Positions 32,891 to 46,329 of a stretch of DNA of 64,000 bases are shown piece after piece. The notes beneath the pieces are model-generated. The model was not told the origin of the DNA. It did not search any database and was given only the letters and a program-made list of their open reading frames with translations. Both the position numbers and the translations under genes were made by a program. The stretch's first letter is position 1. Every line of letters begins with the position of its first letter. Source of the stretch: Tetranychus cinnabarinus (taxonomy: Eukaryota; Arthropoda; Arachnida; Trombidiformes; Tetranychidae); the NCBI GenBank assembly GCA_022266195.1, contig WHVY01000003.1, positions 4,526,001 to 4,590,000 of the forward strand, in the 5' to 3' direction.

Positions 32891-35819
32891 AAAAATGAAT
32901 TATTTTTTCTTTGAAACATTGAAATATTGAAACATGCGAAACAGTTTCTCTAAATACAAACTGTACTCGTTTCAATCCATAACAATACACATTTGAATGA
33001 GTTGTTAACAGTTGTTAGCGATTAACACGTGAAAAAATTAGCGAAACCGATTGTTGCTGGCAAAATCAACTTGCTTTTACAGCAATAGCGTTTAATTTTT
33101 TCTCGAGCTTATTTCCAAAATTCTTTAATGAGAAAAATGCATGAGATCTTTCAAATGACTATCATTATAATGTCATGAATTTAATTGAGTTGATACTGGT
33201 TTTAAATTACATACTCGAGAAATGTAACTTTGACTTTTCAACAATTTTCCCTTATACAGGGTTATTCAGTCTCATTCACGTTTCACTTCAAACATGCTAG
33301 GTTACTTGTTTATTTACTAGGTTTATTATAAAATATATTGTTTGTTATAAAGGTCAGCATTTGTTTCCTTGTTCGTCATCTTGATTTAAAATCATATCTA
33401 AAATACAAAACTTTTGGCACAATGAATGATGACATAAGTTGTTGCAATTCATCAACAATAGATAGCACTGCAGTCGCAAAAAGCGCTCGATTTAAGGTTT
33501 AGTGGCGCCGTAAAAGTTTAAACTCAATAAAATGTTTAAGCTTTTGGTTGATCAGTGATTACATGGTTCTGCATACCAATTTGTTGGCAGGTTAGCAACA
33601 TCAGTTATGTTAAAAATTGATACTTTTCCATTAATAAGACCATGGTACACACTCAAATTCAAGATACAAATGTGGTCTTTAAAGTCAGTCTCTAAGGCTC
33701 AAGAAACAGTCAGCAGTCGATACACAAAAGACATGTTTATTAACGCCGAAAATACAGTGAATGTAAATAAGAAAAAGATTCATTCATCTATTTCCATTTT
33801 TTCCAAAATTCGCTGTCCGATAATTGAATGCAATTCGTTTTTTGGTTTTGTCTTAAATTGCATAAAACACCAACAATTAGCCTAATATTAGAGCAATCCA
33901 TTGATTGTTACCCTCGTATAGTTAACTTCACCTGAGACGGATAAAAACACCGTTACTGTAAGTTATAAAAAAAGTCGTAAAATTTATAAAAATTTCGATT
34001 TTTCTGAATTATATAAGATAGATTATATTAAAAATATAAAAATTGAACGCTTTAATGAATAATTTGATCAATATTTCTGTTAAATCACAATGAATGCGGT
34101 TTAACGAAACAGGTAAGCCTTTATGAGGAAGCAAATTGTAATTCAACGTTTCGATGTTCTAGATCGATCATGTGAGTATTGGTTGATATGAAATTATCAT
34201 TGAGATTGAGCTGTTCATGTTCTGAAACCAGAAAAATAAGAAGCTAATCAAGAAAATAATTAATTCAATCCAATCATCAATATAGATTGATTTTGAGGTA
34301 AATTAAAGTAAATTTTTGATAGCCATTGTGATCACTGATCATCAACCTCCCAACTAATTGTTACAATTCAATATTTTTTGTTGGTTCAAATATTGCGGTT
34401 GTTGAATTGTTGAGTTGAGTTAAATTTAGATTAGCCTTGAAAAGATTTAAAGCTTAAAAGTTAACAGCAAGATTAGTAAAATGAGATTCTGTTAACTAAA
34501 GATTTTTTATTGAATGCGAAAACACTTTAAAATAATCTAATCGAGATTTAAATTAATTAACATAATAAACAGTTAATTTTATACACCAATCACTGATTAA
34601 TAAGCAGTGGTTGTATCATGGCATAACCAGTGAATGGCAAGCAATACTTTTGCCGTAAAATCCAATCTGGATTACTTTTCATATTGAGATACTCTTAAGA
34701 TTTCAATTCTGTTCAATTTTCAAGAGATTTAAATGCTTAAAATGGTCAGATTTCCTTTGGATATTTAGGTAAACTTAAATTGCCTAAAATTTGATCAGGA
34801 TAATCTCAAATGATGTAAACAAAACAAAGAACATGGAATCTCTATCGAAGTATTTTCAGCTTATTTCAAAATTCTGGTTACATTTTTGCCTACTTTGAAT
34901 GGGTTGGAAGAAGAAACATTTGAAGATGATTATTATTAAATTATCAGAAGCTGATTGATCAAAGAAAAGCTGTTTTGCCTGATTCAATCAAATATATTTC
35001 AATATGATATATAGCTTAATGTGTTGAACAAGTAACCGTTCAAAGAGCCATATAAACAAAGCAATTAACTGTTAACTTGAATCTGGTTACATTGAACATT
35101 GTAACTTGTTGATTGAAACAATGAATTGTCATATGATGGTGTTAATGATTCACAATCACCATGAATGCTAATTAACGAAACATTAATTATCAAATACTTT
35201 GGCGATATAAAACAGAGGGAAGCAAATCATTTCATTGAAATATTAACTTGTACAACAATTTATTTAATGATAAATAAATGTTATTTTAAATCATGTAATA
35301 AATTTTCTGCAACTTTTCTATCCATTCCTTGTATTTGTAAACATTGAATTTAACATTGATTTGCGGCCTTGGTTGGCTTCTTGGTGAAACTTGATAGGAA
35401 AAGATGAGTTTTCAGTGAAAACATGGTTCATTGAATAATTGAACAGCTCATGATGTACGTAATGGTAACCATAATAAACAAGAAACCAAATAATTAGAAA
35501 ATTAACCCAAAAAATTGAAAAATCTTTCAAAGAGTTGGCTTCTCATGTCTCAAATCATATTGTTTCTGTGAAAGAAATGAAGCAAAATTGTAAATAATTA
35601 TTAGCCCAAAATTAATCAACAAATGAAATAAACATTGTATACCACTTTAAATCAATCAAATGATTTGATTGTTGGTGAATTACCATGGAGTTGGGTTTGT
35701 GTAGCAAAAAGTCTGTGAAACTAAATTTAGATACAATTTAAAGTAAATACGCAAAGTTGTTGCAAAGGCTGGAAAAGATGAAAATTATAATCAAATCCTA
35801 AATGACAAGGGTAAATTAA

Positions 35820-36008
35820 AGGGTGTTGCGGATAAAAAGGAGAATTTATCTTTCCTAAAATTTTGATAAAGATGACGTTGACCATGATAACAATGAAGAT
35901 AACAAAATTGAAGAAGAAACAAACGTAGACAAATTAATTTATCAATAAATCGTCATCTTTATCAAAATTTTAGGTAAGATTAATTCTCCTTTTTATCCGC
36001 AACACCCT
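35820..36008. mobile_element. Foldback MITE with TTAA flanks (piggyBac-like)
   Basis: 189 bp with ~60-bp inverted arms: it begins AGGGTGTTGCGGATAAAAAG and ends with the complement. It is flanked by TTAA at 35816-35819 and 36009-36012. TTAA target duplication is characteristic of the piggyBac superfamily, although the terminal bases are not the usual CCC type. The ~65-bp middle is A-rich. No coding. Confidence 0.8.
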
Positions 36009-38333
36009 TTAATTGAATTCATGTTAAATAAATAAATATATTGAATGTTGTGTCAATCAGATGTAACTAAAAGACTGAATTGAAAATAAATCAAAAGAAT
36101 CATGAGTTCTTTGACTGATTTTTCAATTATTTTTTCCTCTTCTCTTCATTCCTGATCATTGTTAATGATCTTCTAGACACATCTTTTCCAACCATTAACA
36201 TGACTTCAGTTGAATTCATTTCTTTGACTCGTTCCATACATGATAGAGGTAAAGGATTCTTTGTAACACCAAAAATCACATAAATCAATGGAAACCATAT
36301 TTTCCGAATTTCCTGTTCTCATTGATTTTCCAATAATCTTTTGACAATTTTTTGATGAAAGCCTTATTGATGTGCACCAAAATAACCGATCCTAGTGAAT
36401 AAAAAGAGAAATGATCGACAAACGGAATAACAACAATCAATCATTAATTTCAAGTCATACCTTAACCTTTGACTTAAGCTAGGTCAAGAGCCATAAGTAC
36501 TTGATTTAATCTTACTTGTGACAACTGCACTTGCAGCAATTTTTGTTGATGGACGGATCTTCCTCATCATCAACACCGCTAACCAAATTAGTATTGGATC
36601 AAATTTCAACATATTGACTTTTAATGGGACGCTGGCTCTTTATTGAGTATTGACCAAGCAAATCAGGAATGCCAGTCATTTGATTGAACATTGTTGAAAG
36701 ATTACTCCAATATTGAAAATCAAGAGTTAATATTCATGACATTACTTCACCATGAACCATAGTCTGTCCACTGGTTCAAGCAATCACCTTTTAGACATAA
36801 GTCATGGACATAAGATGTATCAATCTGTTGGTAACATTGAAATTTCTGGATCTTGTCATTAGTGTTTGATTCCTTGGAGAAACCCATATCTCTGGACTTG
36901 AAGATTAGATGATAAATATGATTAGATATAAGCCAATCATGATGGAAATAATTATCACTTCAATCTTATTTCCGTTGTAAGATTAAATAACTGCAGTAAG
37001 ATAATAAACACATCAAAAGATAATAGAAATATTTGTATATTAAGATTAGAGTACAAAAAGTCGTAATTTATCACAAATCAGCTAAATTGTGTTCAATTAA
37101 TGAATGATAATCAAAATATATAAAAAAATAAAATGTCTGGAAAGCAGCCATAAATTGAGCCTTAGGTTGAGTCTAAAATAACAGAAATTAAATCGGACAA
37201 ATAGCTACAATTTTCCGATCACAAGTTAACCCAACACTGCGTTATTTTAACTGCAGCTTTATAGTTTTTATAAAAGACCCACTAAAGGGTTAACCAAAAT
37301 TAAATTGTATAATATTGTTTTATTAAATGCGAGTTAAATTAATTGTTTTATAATTATTTTCTCTGAATCTTATTGAATTTGTTTATTTAGCAAATATATT
37401 GTGAACGATCATCTTCAGCTGTTTCTTATGCAAGTATGTTTATCAATGCTATTAACTGATGTTGACCATCTTTGTGTTTTAGATTAACAGACTTTGTTGG
37501 TTAAAGTCTTTATGTCCAACCATATTGGCAAAAAGAGCAGTTAGTTGAAAAAGGAAGATGAATATTCAGTTGTGACACACTCTCACCGGAAACCATGGGG
37601 TGTAGGCAGTTTTTATCTAGACTTGTTCATCGTCTTTCATCTTGATCTGTCTTGATGATCACCACATTTTATTTTCATCCTCCTACCTTGTGAACATGAG
37701 ATAGTCCAAGATGTGGAGAGAAACAAAAAAGATGAAAGACATAGCCCAATGGAAAGGAAAGAAGTGGGCGAAATGAGAAAGCAAATTACCATCGTCTTCA
37801 TCAGGATGAAGGAAGACGCAGAAGACGCAGAAGAGGAAGATGTGAATGATGAGCTGAGAATGTGTATCTGTGAGATGTTACAGTAGTCCCAAGTACATTT
37901 CCGTTTTCCCGAACTTCGTAAATTTGACTGTGAATGTGTCTTTTTCAGTCACTTTAACGACCTTTCTAATGGTGACTTCAATTCAAATAATAATGGCTGT
38001 ACATTTAAAAGTCTCTGGTAAAGATCAAATGTTTTTCTAGGCACACTTCAATGCACCTAAATGTCTCCTCTGTTTCCGCTCCCATCAATGATGATCATCA
38101 TCAGCATCTTCTTCCGACTTCCATATCTTTCATCTTCATCATCTTCTTCAACATCTTGGCCTTGACTTGATGCTCTTCTTTGCTTCGTTTAACCCATCTT
38201 GAGATTCCTTAAAAAATATGGATGCAACAAAAAACAAAGCTAACGGAAAAAATAAAGTTACTCAGGAAGCGTAAACACACGAATCAAGCTGATGATGAGC
38301 TCGGAGAGGAAAATGGAAATGACAATTTAGACG

Positions 38334-38420
38334 AAAATTCAAACAAAGATTCAAATAGCAACTCAAAAAGCAATTCAAATGGCAATTCAAATGACAATTC
38401 AACTGGCAATTCAATGGATA
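38334..38420. repeat. 12-bp tandem repeat, CAATTCAAATGG type
   Basis: Degenerate 12-base units in a row, encoding Asn-Ser-rich text in one frame (NSNSNSNGNSND). It sits in purine-rich simple sequence and has no neighbours suggesting an exon. Confidence 0.7.
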
Positions 38421-39358
38421 CTGGATCGAGATTTAGATTCTTGGCCATGATTCTAGGATGTTATAGCTTACTCTGATAATGGCTTAAGTGAGCTAGATCA
38501 TGATAATCAATTTATTTGGCAATTATTTTTATTCAGCAAAGAAAGGAACAAAAGTGTGAGATAAAAGTGATGAGGATGAAAGAGAAAGATGAAGAGATGT
38601 TAGACGACAGAGCAACGAAGAAAGCGAAGAAAAAAGAGGAAAGGAAAAGAAAAAGATGAAAGAAGATGAAGATGATGAAGACAGTGTCGAATGATGTTGA
38701 GAAAAAAAGAGAGAAAGATGAGGATAAGGAAGAAGATGAGAAAGGGAGCCAAAAAAGAGGAAACTGTGGATGAAAAAATACGCTCGTGCGTTGTTAGTTT
38801 AAGTTTAACTTGTTCTCATCTTCTTTTTAGTCGAATCTTTTTTTAAAACCAAGTCCAATTTTTGCTCGCAATGAACTTTATTTGCAAAAATACACACCAT
38901 TAAATGTTGCTCCATCTAATCTTATGATATAATTTGAAATCCTTTGCATATCTTGTTTGATAAACATCAATGTCTTGTGCCTTAATGCAAACTATTCACC
39001 TTATCAAATGCTTCCTCTGATATCCTCTTAATCAGATGTGTTGTCTTCATGTCTCTTATGAGCTTCTTATCTACTTGGACCTGTGTCTTTCTGTGTCCCT
39101 CTGATTAAATTATTACACTTTGTGTCCTCTAAGGAATTGTTGTTATCGTTTGCTAATCAATATGACCAATTGTAACTGTATAATCTATTATTGAGTTAAA
39201 TGATTGGCTAAAAGAGTTCCTCTGTGTTTTGTGCCTTTGCCTGGATTTATCAGTTTCATCCATTGATTAGATGTCTTATTTGCTTCTCAACAATCATGAT
39301 CTAAACAATAACTAATAACAATAACTCCAACTATTATTAATATTTATATACATAAACA

Positions 39359-42300
39359 ATGTATAATCTGTATAATTATTTGATATTTTTCACTATTTTT
39401 GTTGTTTTCTATCTTAATCTTGTCCAATGTCGACCTAAGTGCATAGTTGATAAAAATCTTCTTCCATCAGGTGAGCTTCATTCAGTGTTTTCTATTGTGT
39501 TTGTGTTAAAGTTCGCCATAAAATTGTATCTTCTAATTACATGATAATTTTATAATTATTGTTTACTGTGACTTAATATAGCTCCTATTATTGGTAAAAA
39601 AAATCACAATTCATATATTCATAAATTTGCTGGAGAAGGAATCAAATTAAATTGTAGACCAAGTGGAAATCCATGTCCCAATATCACTTGGTTTAAAGAT
39701 GGCAAGCTGTTGTCTCCTGAAGATGATGACTTAGATGTAAGTTGAATTAATTTCTCTGTTTATTAATTGCAAATCATTTGTTTATTTGTTTATTTATTTT
39801 CTAAATGTTTGCTGGGGTTATGTTTTAATATTTTGCTAGCCAATGTGAGTAATGTATCAATCTGATATCGTTTGCTCATCTTTTGGAAAAATATGTTGAC
39901 AACTTAACCAAAATCGAATAGAAGCTTGAAGAAGCAACCAAACTGTAAACATTGAAAAATCATATTTTATTTTGCCCTTTTGATCTCATCACAAGATAAA
40001 TATTTTTGTTTTAACAGATCAAGTTCAAAAAATACTCAATTGAAATTGAACGTCTCAGGCCAAATGATGCTGGTAACTATTCTTGCCTTGCAGTTAATGA
40101 TATTGGTAATGACTCATTGTGGTTTCAATTAAACATTTCTGGTAAGTTTGATTATCTAGTTTATTATTTCAATTTACTCTTTTTACTAACCATGCTTATA
40201 ACTGTGTCTTTTGTTTTTTGTGTAATCTCTTTAGTGGCATGGATTACTCAACCTCATGTTAAAAATGATGATATTTCTCAGCGTACTGTATACGCTGGTG
40301 ATGATTTGGAGCTATCTTGTGAAGCCAAATCAGATGCCATGGAACTCACCTTTTGGTATAAAAAGGAAGGTGAAACATGGAGTGAAGAGTTGGAGGTAAG
40401 TCAACATTGTTTTTAAATCTAAGATTTTTATCTAATGGATTTGTTTTTTTTCATTTGCAGGGTGTTGATGGAGCAACCTACCTCTTTTTCCTTCCAAATG
40501 TGACCATGAAAGATTCTGGAATATATAAGTGCCTTGTGGAAAATGTCCTGGGAAACAGTGAAAGACTGTTTAATGTCACCGTTAATGAGCGTAAGTATAA
40601 AAGTTACATGCATAAACTATCCTTGACTGCAAATTTCAATATTTTTTCATATTTATTTTCTTATGTTTACAGCTCTTCCTCCAAGGATCAAAACATGTTG
40701 GCCTAATAACCCTTCGGTTTTCGTTGGAGCTAATGTATCTTTTCATTGTAGTTCCTATGGTGAAGATGAAAAATTTTGGGTGAAAGGGTTAGTTCACAAC
40801 CTGAGTGAGCCTATCAATGAAACCATCATAATGGTAAGTTCATTTTTTATTCTTATTTTATTCAATGTTAGTAATTGAACAGTTTGACATAAGATTTGCA
40901 CAAGCTCTTAAGAATGTGTTAAATGACGACCCTTAAAATGTCCATTTTCTTTTAACAATGTTTTTCTTTCTTTTTTCTTCTTCACAGGAGAAAGGAACTG
41001 GTGACTTGATCCTGGAAAATGTGACACAAGAAGCCCAAGGATGGTATTCATATGTTGCCCGAAATCGTTTTGGCTTCCGTTCAGTTAATTTATTTCTCAC
41101 AGTCCGCAAAGGTTTGACCATCTCCATCTTTTCATCCCTTTATTTCACCCTCACAAGCCCGCATCCCTTGACTATATAGGATACCCCCTGTAGTGTTAGT
41201 TAAGCAAAAGAAAATATAAGAAGACAAGATGATGAGCAGAAAGACACCAAAAAAGATGAATTATAGAAAGAGTTTTTTATGAAAATACCAAAACCATCTT
41301 AGCAGCAAGTGAAAATGAACTAACAGCTACTGAGAAGAAGAATACATCCTTGGAGATGATGAAGAGAAACAAGAGACAGGACTGTGGAGGAGGGAGGCGT
41401 AGAGTTTTAATGCTTTGAGAAAATAAAATAGAGCAAGGGCAAGCTCAAGACGAAGGGAAAAACAGAAGTAGAAACTAGCAAGACTAAACACAACGACCAC
41501 TGGTTTTTAGCTTCATTATTACTGCGAACTAGATCCCGTTGTCGGCTAAAACCATCTTCAAGACTATCTTGTTGCTTCCTTTATTTTTCTTCTTAACCAT
41601 CAACAGTTTTAGTGTTCAACTGTTTTAACCTCTGCTTCATTTGTCTTGTCTTCTGGTATTTTTTTTCTGGACATTTGAATCAAGCTTAAGCTTTGTTTGC
41701 TTATTCTTCTAAGTATTCACCCAGGCGCATCGGTCAACATTATTGATGACCCGTTATGACCTTAAGTCAAACAGTTTAATAACGATTTTTTACCCTAACA
41801 ATTGGAGAACCATTTTATTCATTGAAATCGCTTATTCTCATTCACAGAGTCACCCAAAGATATCTTGACTGAAGCTGGCGTGTCTGGTGAACAAATAATC
41901 TATGCTGGAGCTTTACTTATTATCATAGCGTCAACAGTTATGATTTGTTTAGTATTTTGCCTTATTAAAACACGAGCCAGTCGATTAAAGACGTTAAAAG
42001 AGAACCGAATTCTAAGGATCAAGAGAAAAATAACTTTAGAAGAACCTGCTGATTCCAGTGATTCTTTGAAGGCTCCTTTGGTCAAAATTGAAGAAGCTCC
42101 TTTGAATACTTCTGACCTACCCGTGGAGAAGTATATGAGCACAGTAGTTGAATATGAGCTTCCAGTTGACCAAAAATGGGAAATCTCACGAGAAAGGTTT
42201 GTCTTTTTCTTATTATTTACTAAACATCTTTGCTCAATTATTCCTGCTAAATCAAGTGATTAGAATAAATTTTTGAAAAAAGAACAAAAAATCTAGCTTG

Positions 42301-44151
42301 TAAGCTTGCTTAACTATGGATAAAGTCTTGAATTAAAAGTCTCAAGAATTGAATTCTGACAGAAAAAATTATTTTAGCTTTTAAACTTTTTTGTCTTAGC
42401 TCAAATGTTTTACTCTTTACTGTAGTGACAAAAACAAAAATACCATAAGCTCCATGAAACCTGATACTTGGATTGGTTAGACTTGAACAGAAAAAAACAA
42501 AACACGAATATAAATGTATTAAAAATGAATGAAAATAGATATGAAGATGTTTTTGTTATGCTTAGATTGTGCTTTTCGCAATGTTGAAAAATTTTTAAAA
42601 GTCAACAATTTAGGTAAATGTGTGTGAGGCCAGAATCATTTGAGTTATTCATTCTTTTGATTGATGTTTTTTATTTATTGTTATCATTATTTATTCTAAT
42701 TATTAATCATTTCTAAATACAGACTGAAGTTACATAAGCCTGTTGGACAAGGAAACTTTGGTACTGTTTATAAAGGAGAGTTATGCGGTGTTGGTAAAAA
42801 TAAAGAGCCCATTATGACGGTTGCTGTTAAAATGCTGAAAGATCCATCTAATGACTCTGATATGGCTGATCTTGTCTCAGAGATGGAAGTTATGAAACGG
42901 ATCGGCAAACATTTAAACATAATCAATCTAATCGGATGTTGTACTCGAAACGGTGAATATTCATTACATAACGATTTACACATAACATAAGCCATTTCAT
43001 TTTCAAGTTTAAAGATGAATGAGAAACACTAAAGAGAGAAGAGAGTGAACATAAGAGAGTGAGAAAACAAACAAAAAATAAATAAGCAAATTCTGTAATT
43101 TGTATTGCATCTTAAAGCTTCCCTTTTTGCCCATTTAGGTGAAAAACTACAAACCTTACACACAATTTATCTAAACCTTAATTTTGTTTGTTTATTTAGG
43201 ACCTCTTTATGTAATCGTGGAATATGCAACTAATGGTAACTTGCGCGATTTCCTTCGATCTCATAGACCTGATTCAGTTAATTTTGACAATGATAAGCAA
43301 CTTTATCCTCAAGATTTTCTTTCATTTGCACTCCAGGTTTGTTACCATTTTAATTTATTTTTATCCGTCTCTAAATTTAGTTGGCTATCTCTAATTATGT
43401 ATTATTTACGATACTTCATTTCAGATTGCTCAAGGGATGGATTATTTGGCATCCAGAAGATGTGTTCATCGTGATCTTGCTGCTCGTAACATTTTGGTTG
43501 CTGAGGATAATGTAATGAAAATTGCTGATTTTGGTCTGGCTCGTAATCTTCAATCTGTTGACTATTACCGGAAAACGACCAAAGGTGTGATACCATTGCG
43601 ATGGATGGCTCCTGAAGCGATTGATCAAGTTTATTCTAGTGCCAGTGATGTCTGGTCTTTTGGCGTGCTTCTTTGGGAAATTTACACTCTCGGATTATTA
43701 CCATATCAAGATATTGATCAAAGTAGCCTTTACACTTGGCTGAGAGAAGGCCATAGACTAGAACAGCCGCCAAAGTGTCCTAATCAAGTATACAAATTAA
43801 TGAGAAGATGCTGGAGGTACAATTCATGGGAAAGACCGACTTTCTCTGATTTAGTCAAAGAACTGGAAGATATTTCAAATGGTCCGCACTACCCTGAATA
43901 TTATGATATGAGTATTCCAATAATGGATACTCCGCCAACAAGTGACTATGAAGTTGACTACTCTGACAGTTTTGACGCTGAAGGTAAATTTGATTTTGTT
44001 TTTCATTCAATATTAATGCTAATTAATTTTTTTGGTCTTTTTCTTTTTCTATTTCCCTGCAGAATCAAGTCTCCATGATTACCAAAATGTAAATAATAAC
44101 ATAAACACGCAATTAAATCGACTTTATTTCATTAACGAGTCCATTGTTTGA
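39359..44151 (+). CDS. Fibroblast growth factor receptor (receptor tyrosine kinase)
   Basis: Predicted 12 exons: 39359-39470, 39582-39736, 40018-40141, 40235-40395, 40461-40590, 40673-40833, 40988-41111, 41848-42196, 42723-42952, 43200-43336, 43425-43983, 44063-44151; 776 aa, all phases consistent. A signal peptide (~1-24) is followed by three Ig-like regions (~38-130, 131-228, 228-322), each split over two exons as in FGFR genes. One span (~340-362, IIYAGALLIIIASTVMICLV) follows. The kinase has GQGNFGTVYKG, AVKMLKD, the FGFR-like LVSEMEVMKRIGKHLNIINL, PLYVIVEYATNGNLRDFLRS, HRDLAARN, DFGLAR, the paired activation-loop tyrosines DYYRKTT, and WMAPEA. The receptor binds FGF at the cell surface and signals through Ras-ERK. 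In arthropods it guides mesoderm and branching cells. I cannot say which paralogue of breathless/heartless it matches. Confidence 0.95.
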
Positions 44152-44456
44152 AATGGATGCAAAAATCATCAATTGACTAAATTAAAGAAACCGTTTATTT
44201 ACTCTATTTTCACCATTCATCTCTAAACCAAAGGAACTGAAAACGATATCAAATCAACTCATCATTATACATACTTTTTTTGTACATAAAATAACGAAAC
44301 TTTTTGTCTATTTATTCTAAAATTAAATTAATTCCATTCTTGAAAATTTTGAGTTTCTTTTTTTCAAACATTTAACGCCATTTTGAAACAAAAATTAAGA
44401 CAATTAAAATGGAGAAACTAATTTCAAAATAAGTTGGTTCCATTATTGAAAATTTT

Positions 44457-44516
44457 GCCTCCTTTGCCTTTCAATAATTTTGCTCTCATACTCGCTGTTT
44501 TAGATTCCATCTTCCA
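44457..44516 (-). pseudogene. Short extra fragment of the lysine-rich exon 2 end
   Basis: Encodes KMESKTASMRAKLLKGKGG on the minus strand, then diverges. It is immediately followed by CCAATCACCGCGGAAGGGTG, which recurs at ~44988 after the fuller copy. It is therefore a partial tandem duplicate within the inverted block. Confidence 0.8.
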
Positions 44517-44545
44517 ATCACCGCGGAAGGGTGAAAATAAAAATC

Positions 44546-45475
44546 GTGAAATTAATCTATTTTGGTTCTCTCATCCATCCAAAAAAATGTTAAATCTTGG
44601 ACCTTCCGATTAATGGTTGCTGACGATCGAACCATCATAGACGCTATTAAGCTGAAGAAGAATTGGATCGAGCTGTGGTATTCACAGATTCATAAGTCTA
44701 TTGATAAAACAGAAAAAAAACTCGATTCACGATCATCTCCTTATATTTATTTTACCAGTCGATTTGTTGATTTTAAACCTCAAACTTGGACCTGCCATAT
44801 TCAATGTCTGAACTTGAATTAAAACTTTGATTGAAGCTTTCTCAAACACTCGAAGTCTTTCTTTCTTTTTCGTAGCTTTTATGACATTCGAAGCACTCTT
44901 TGACTCCAAATCATACATTTTGCTCATATTATGTTTATGCTCAATAATTTAATTTTACTAATTACAAACTTAGTAAAAATTCAATTCCAATCACCGCGGA
45001 AGGGCGAAAATAAAAATCGTGAAATATAAAGTTAAATGGCTATGTATAGTAGGTTATAAATATATGTTACTTTGGCTTTTTACTGTCGGGACTTTTGCCT
45101 CCTTTGCCTTTCAATAATTTTGCCCTCATAATCGCTGTTTTAGATTCCATCTTGTGTTTTAAAGGCTCGTCTTCTTTAACTTTATCTGCTTTATGTTCGA
45201 CGTCAGCAAAATTTGTATTATCCTCTGAATTTTTATTTAAATGCAAATTTTGATGTAGATCTAGAACAAAGCATCCGGCCAATGGATCAGCTTCAGCTTC
45301 AATGCTGTTCAAATTCTGTTGCGAAACTTTCTTGTCCATCCCTTTTTGAAGCTTATCTTGGCATATTTTTTTAATCCCTGCAAGAATCTCTGATATTTAA
45401 AAAAGAAAATTATTTCCATTAACAAGTTGAAGATTTAATTTAATTTGAAGAACATACTATCTTCCTCCTTTTCTT
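44546..45475 (-). repeat. Inverted duplicate of the 19.3-20.2 kb block
   Basis: About 900 bp matching 19305-20236 in reverse, covering the last codons of exon 1, the intron, all of exon 2 and the 3' block of the lysine-rich gene, with few differences. It sits ~400 bp beyond the FGFR stop codon on the opposite strand. High similarity with conserved splice sites suggests a recent duplication. Confidence 0.9.
45067..45389 (-). CDS. Lysine-rich family member, exon 2 intact, exon 1 mostly lost
   Basis: Exon 2 is open from its acceptor (ATATCAG just beyond 45389) to the stop and ends KGKGGKSPDSKKPK, the same as the 19.4-kb gene. Only the last ~17 bases of exon 1 (…GAGGAAGATA before GTATGT, about 45460) are recognisable, and beyond that the sequence is unrelated. 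No start codon exon was found, so it is either a 5'-truncated pseudogene or has acquired a new first exon. Substitutions such as DPLAGCFVLDLHQ against DPLNDCFVLDLNQ keep the frame. Confidence 0.55.
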
Positions 45476-45491
45476 TTTGCACTATTAAAAC

Positions 45492-45691
45492 CTCATTTAT
45501 AAAACCAAAAATGATGAGCAAATAATCTGGAAGCTCATTAAATGACATTGTCACAAAAACACAAATAATCGACACCAAGTCTACAAGAAGTGAAAGTGGG
45601 TTACAGGCAAGTTACTTCACAGTTACAGTCACATGCAGGATAATCTTACTGCCGTCACTAAACAAAAGAAATAATATAAAGAGATACAAAA
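45492..45691. repeat. 200-bp direct repeat, left copy
   Basis: Matches 46330-46533 in the same orientation; the shared core includes ACACCAAGTCTACAAGAAGT followed by GAAAGTGGGTTACAGGCAAG. The two copies enclose ~640 bp that includes the inverted-repeat element at 45767-46096. They could be short LTR-like ends or a local duplication; no primer-binding site or retroelement coding was seen between them. Confidence 0.85.
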
Positions 45692-45766
45692 AAGGTAAGG
45701 TTGTACGAGAGACTGTCAGCTCACTTATTCTCACGCTAAGCTGTAGCAAAACAGCTAAGTAACAAG

Positions 45767-46096
45767 CTGACTTAGCTTACTGACCAAAATGGACAGCGGC
45801 CTCTATGGGTTAGTTATAATCTTAGAAATTAACTTACTTACTTTAGTTGATAATTAGAACAATATGTTCATTTAATCAAATTTTTACACTTAAAGAAAAC
45901 TAAATTGGTTGGAATGGCAATCGTATTCAAAATCTAAATCATTATTGAGATCAAAATTAGTTAAATTTAATTATTCATTATTAATTCACACTTCAGAAAT
46001 CACAAAACAAATGAGATATCGAACAATATATGTAGCATTTCAATTGAAGATAACCCATAGAGGCCTCTGTCCATTTTGGCCAGTAAGATAAGTCAG
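45767..46096. mobile_element. MITE-like element with ~50-bp inverted ends
   Basis: The left arm starts CTGACTTAGCTTACTGACC and continues to CTCTATGGGTTA. The right arm is its complement with three mismatches in the compared stretch. The ~230-bp middle is AT-rich with no meaningful frame. No clear target duplication was found, so the superfamily is undetermined. Confidence 0.7.
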
Positions 46097-46329
46097 TGAG
46101 TTGGGGTAAACAATAACAAAAACCAGCTTTTTAGCTTGAAAGATAAGAGAAGGCGTTGACGCCAATTATGGTTGCTTTGAGTTTAAATTCATTTATTTTT
46201 TACTGACTTTATGCAATTTAAAAGTTTCTCTGCAGGACATTTTTTGACGAAAACTGCTTTTAAAATTGACCCTGGACCTTTAAAATGGTTCATTACTTAC
46301 CTTTGTAGAAGTTTATCGAATCTTTTAGA

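Larger units (their letters stand above)
31084..39358. other. Gene-poor stretch upstream of MGAT1 and FGFR
   Basis: About 8.3 kb without a convincing gene. It holds a fragment of the lysine-rich family's 3' block (32686-32890), a TTAA-flanked foldback element (35820-36008), purine-rich simple sequence of GATGAAGA type on both strands (about 37540-38800), and a 12-bp tandem stretch (38334-38420). Short frames present (for example at 32186, 33607, 35165 and 38222) lack conserved motifs. Regulatory DNA of the two flanking genes is likely included but cannot be marked. Confidence 0.6.

Noticed and set aside
32186..33885. Short frames at 32186-32473 and 33607-33885 as genes
   Set aside because: No conserved motif, no splice context, and amino-acid content typical of translated AT-rich noncoding DNA.
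38222..38476. Asn/Ser-rich frame as a gene
   Set aside because: It is made of a 12-bp tandem repeat in simple sequence with no promoter or exon context.
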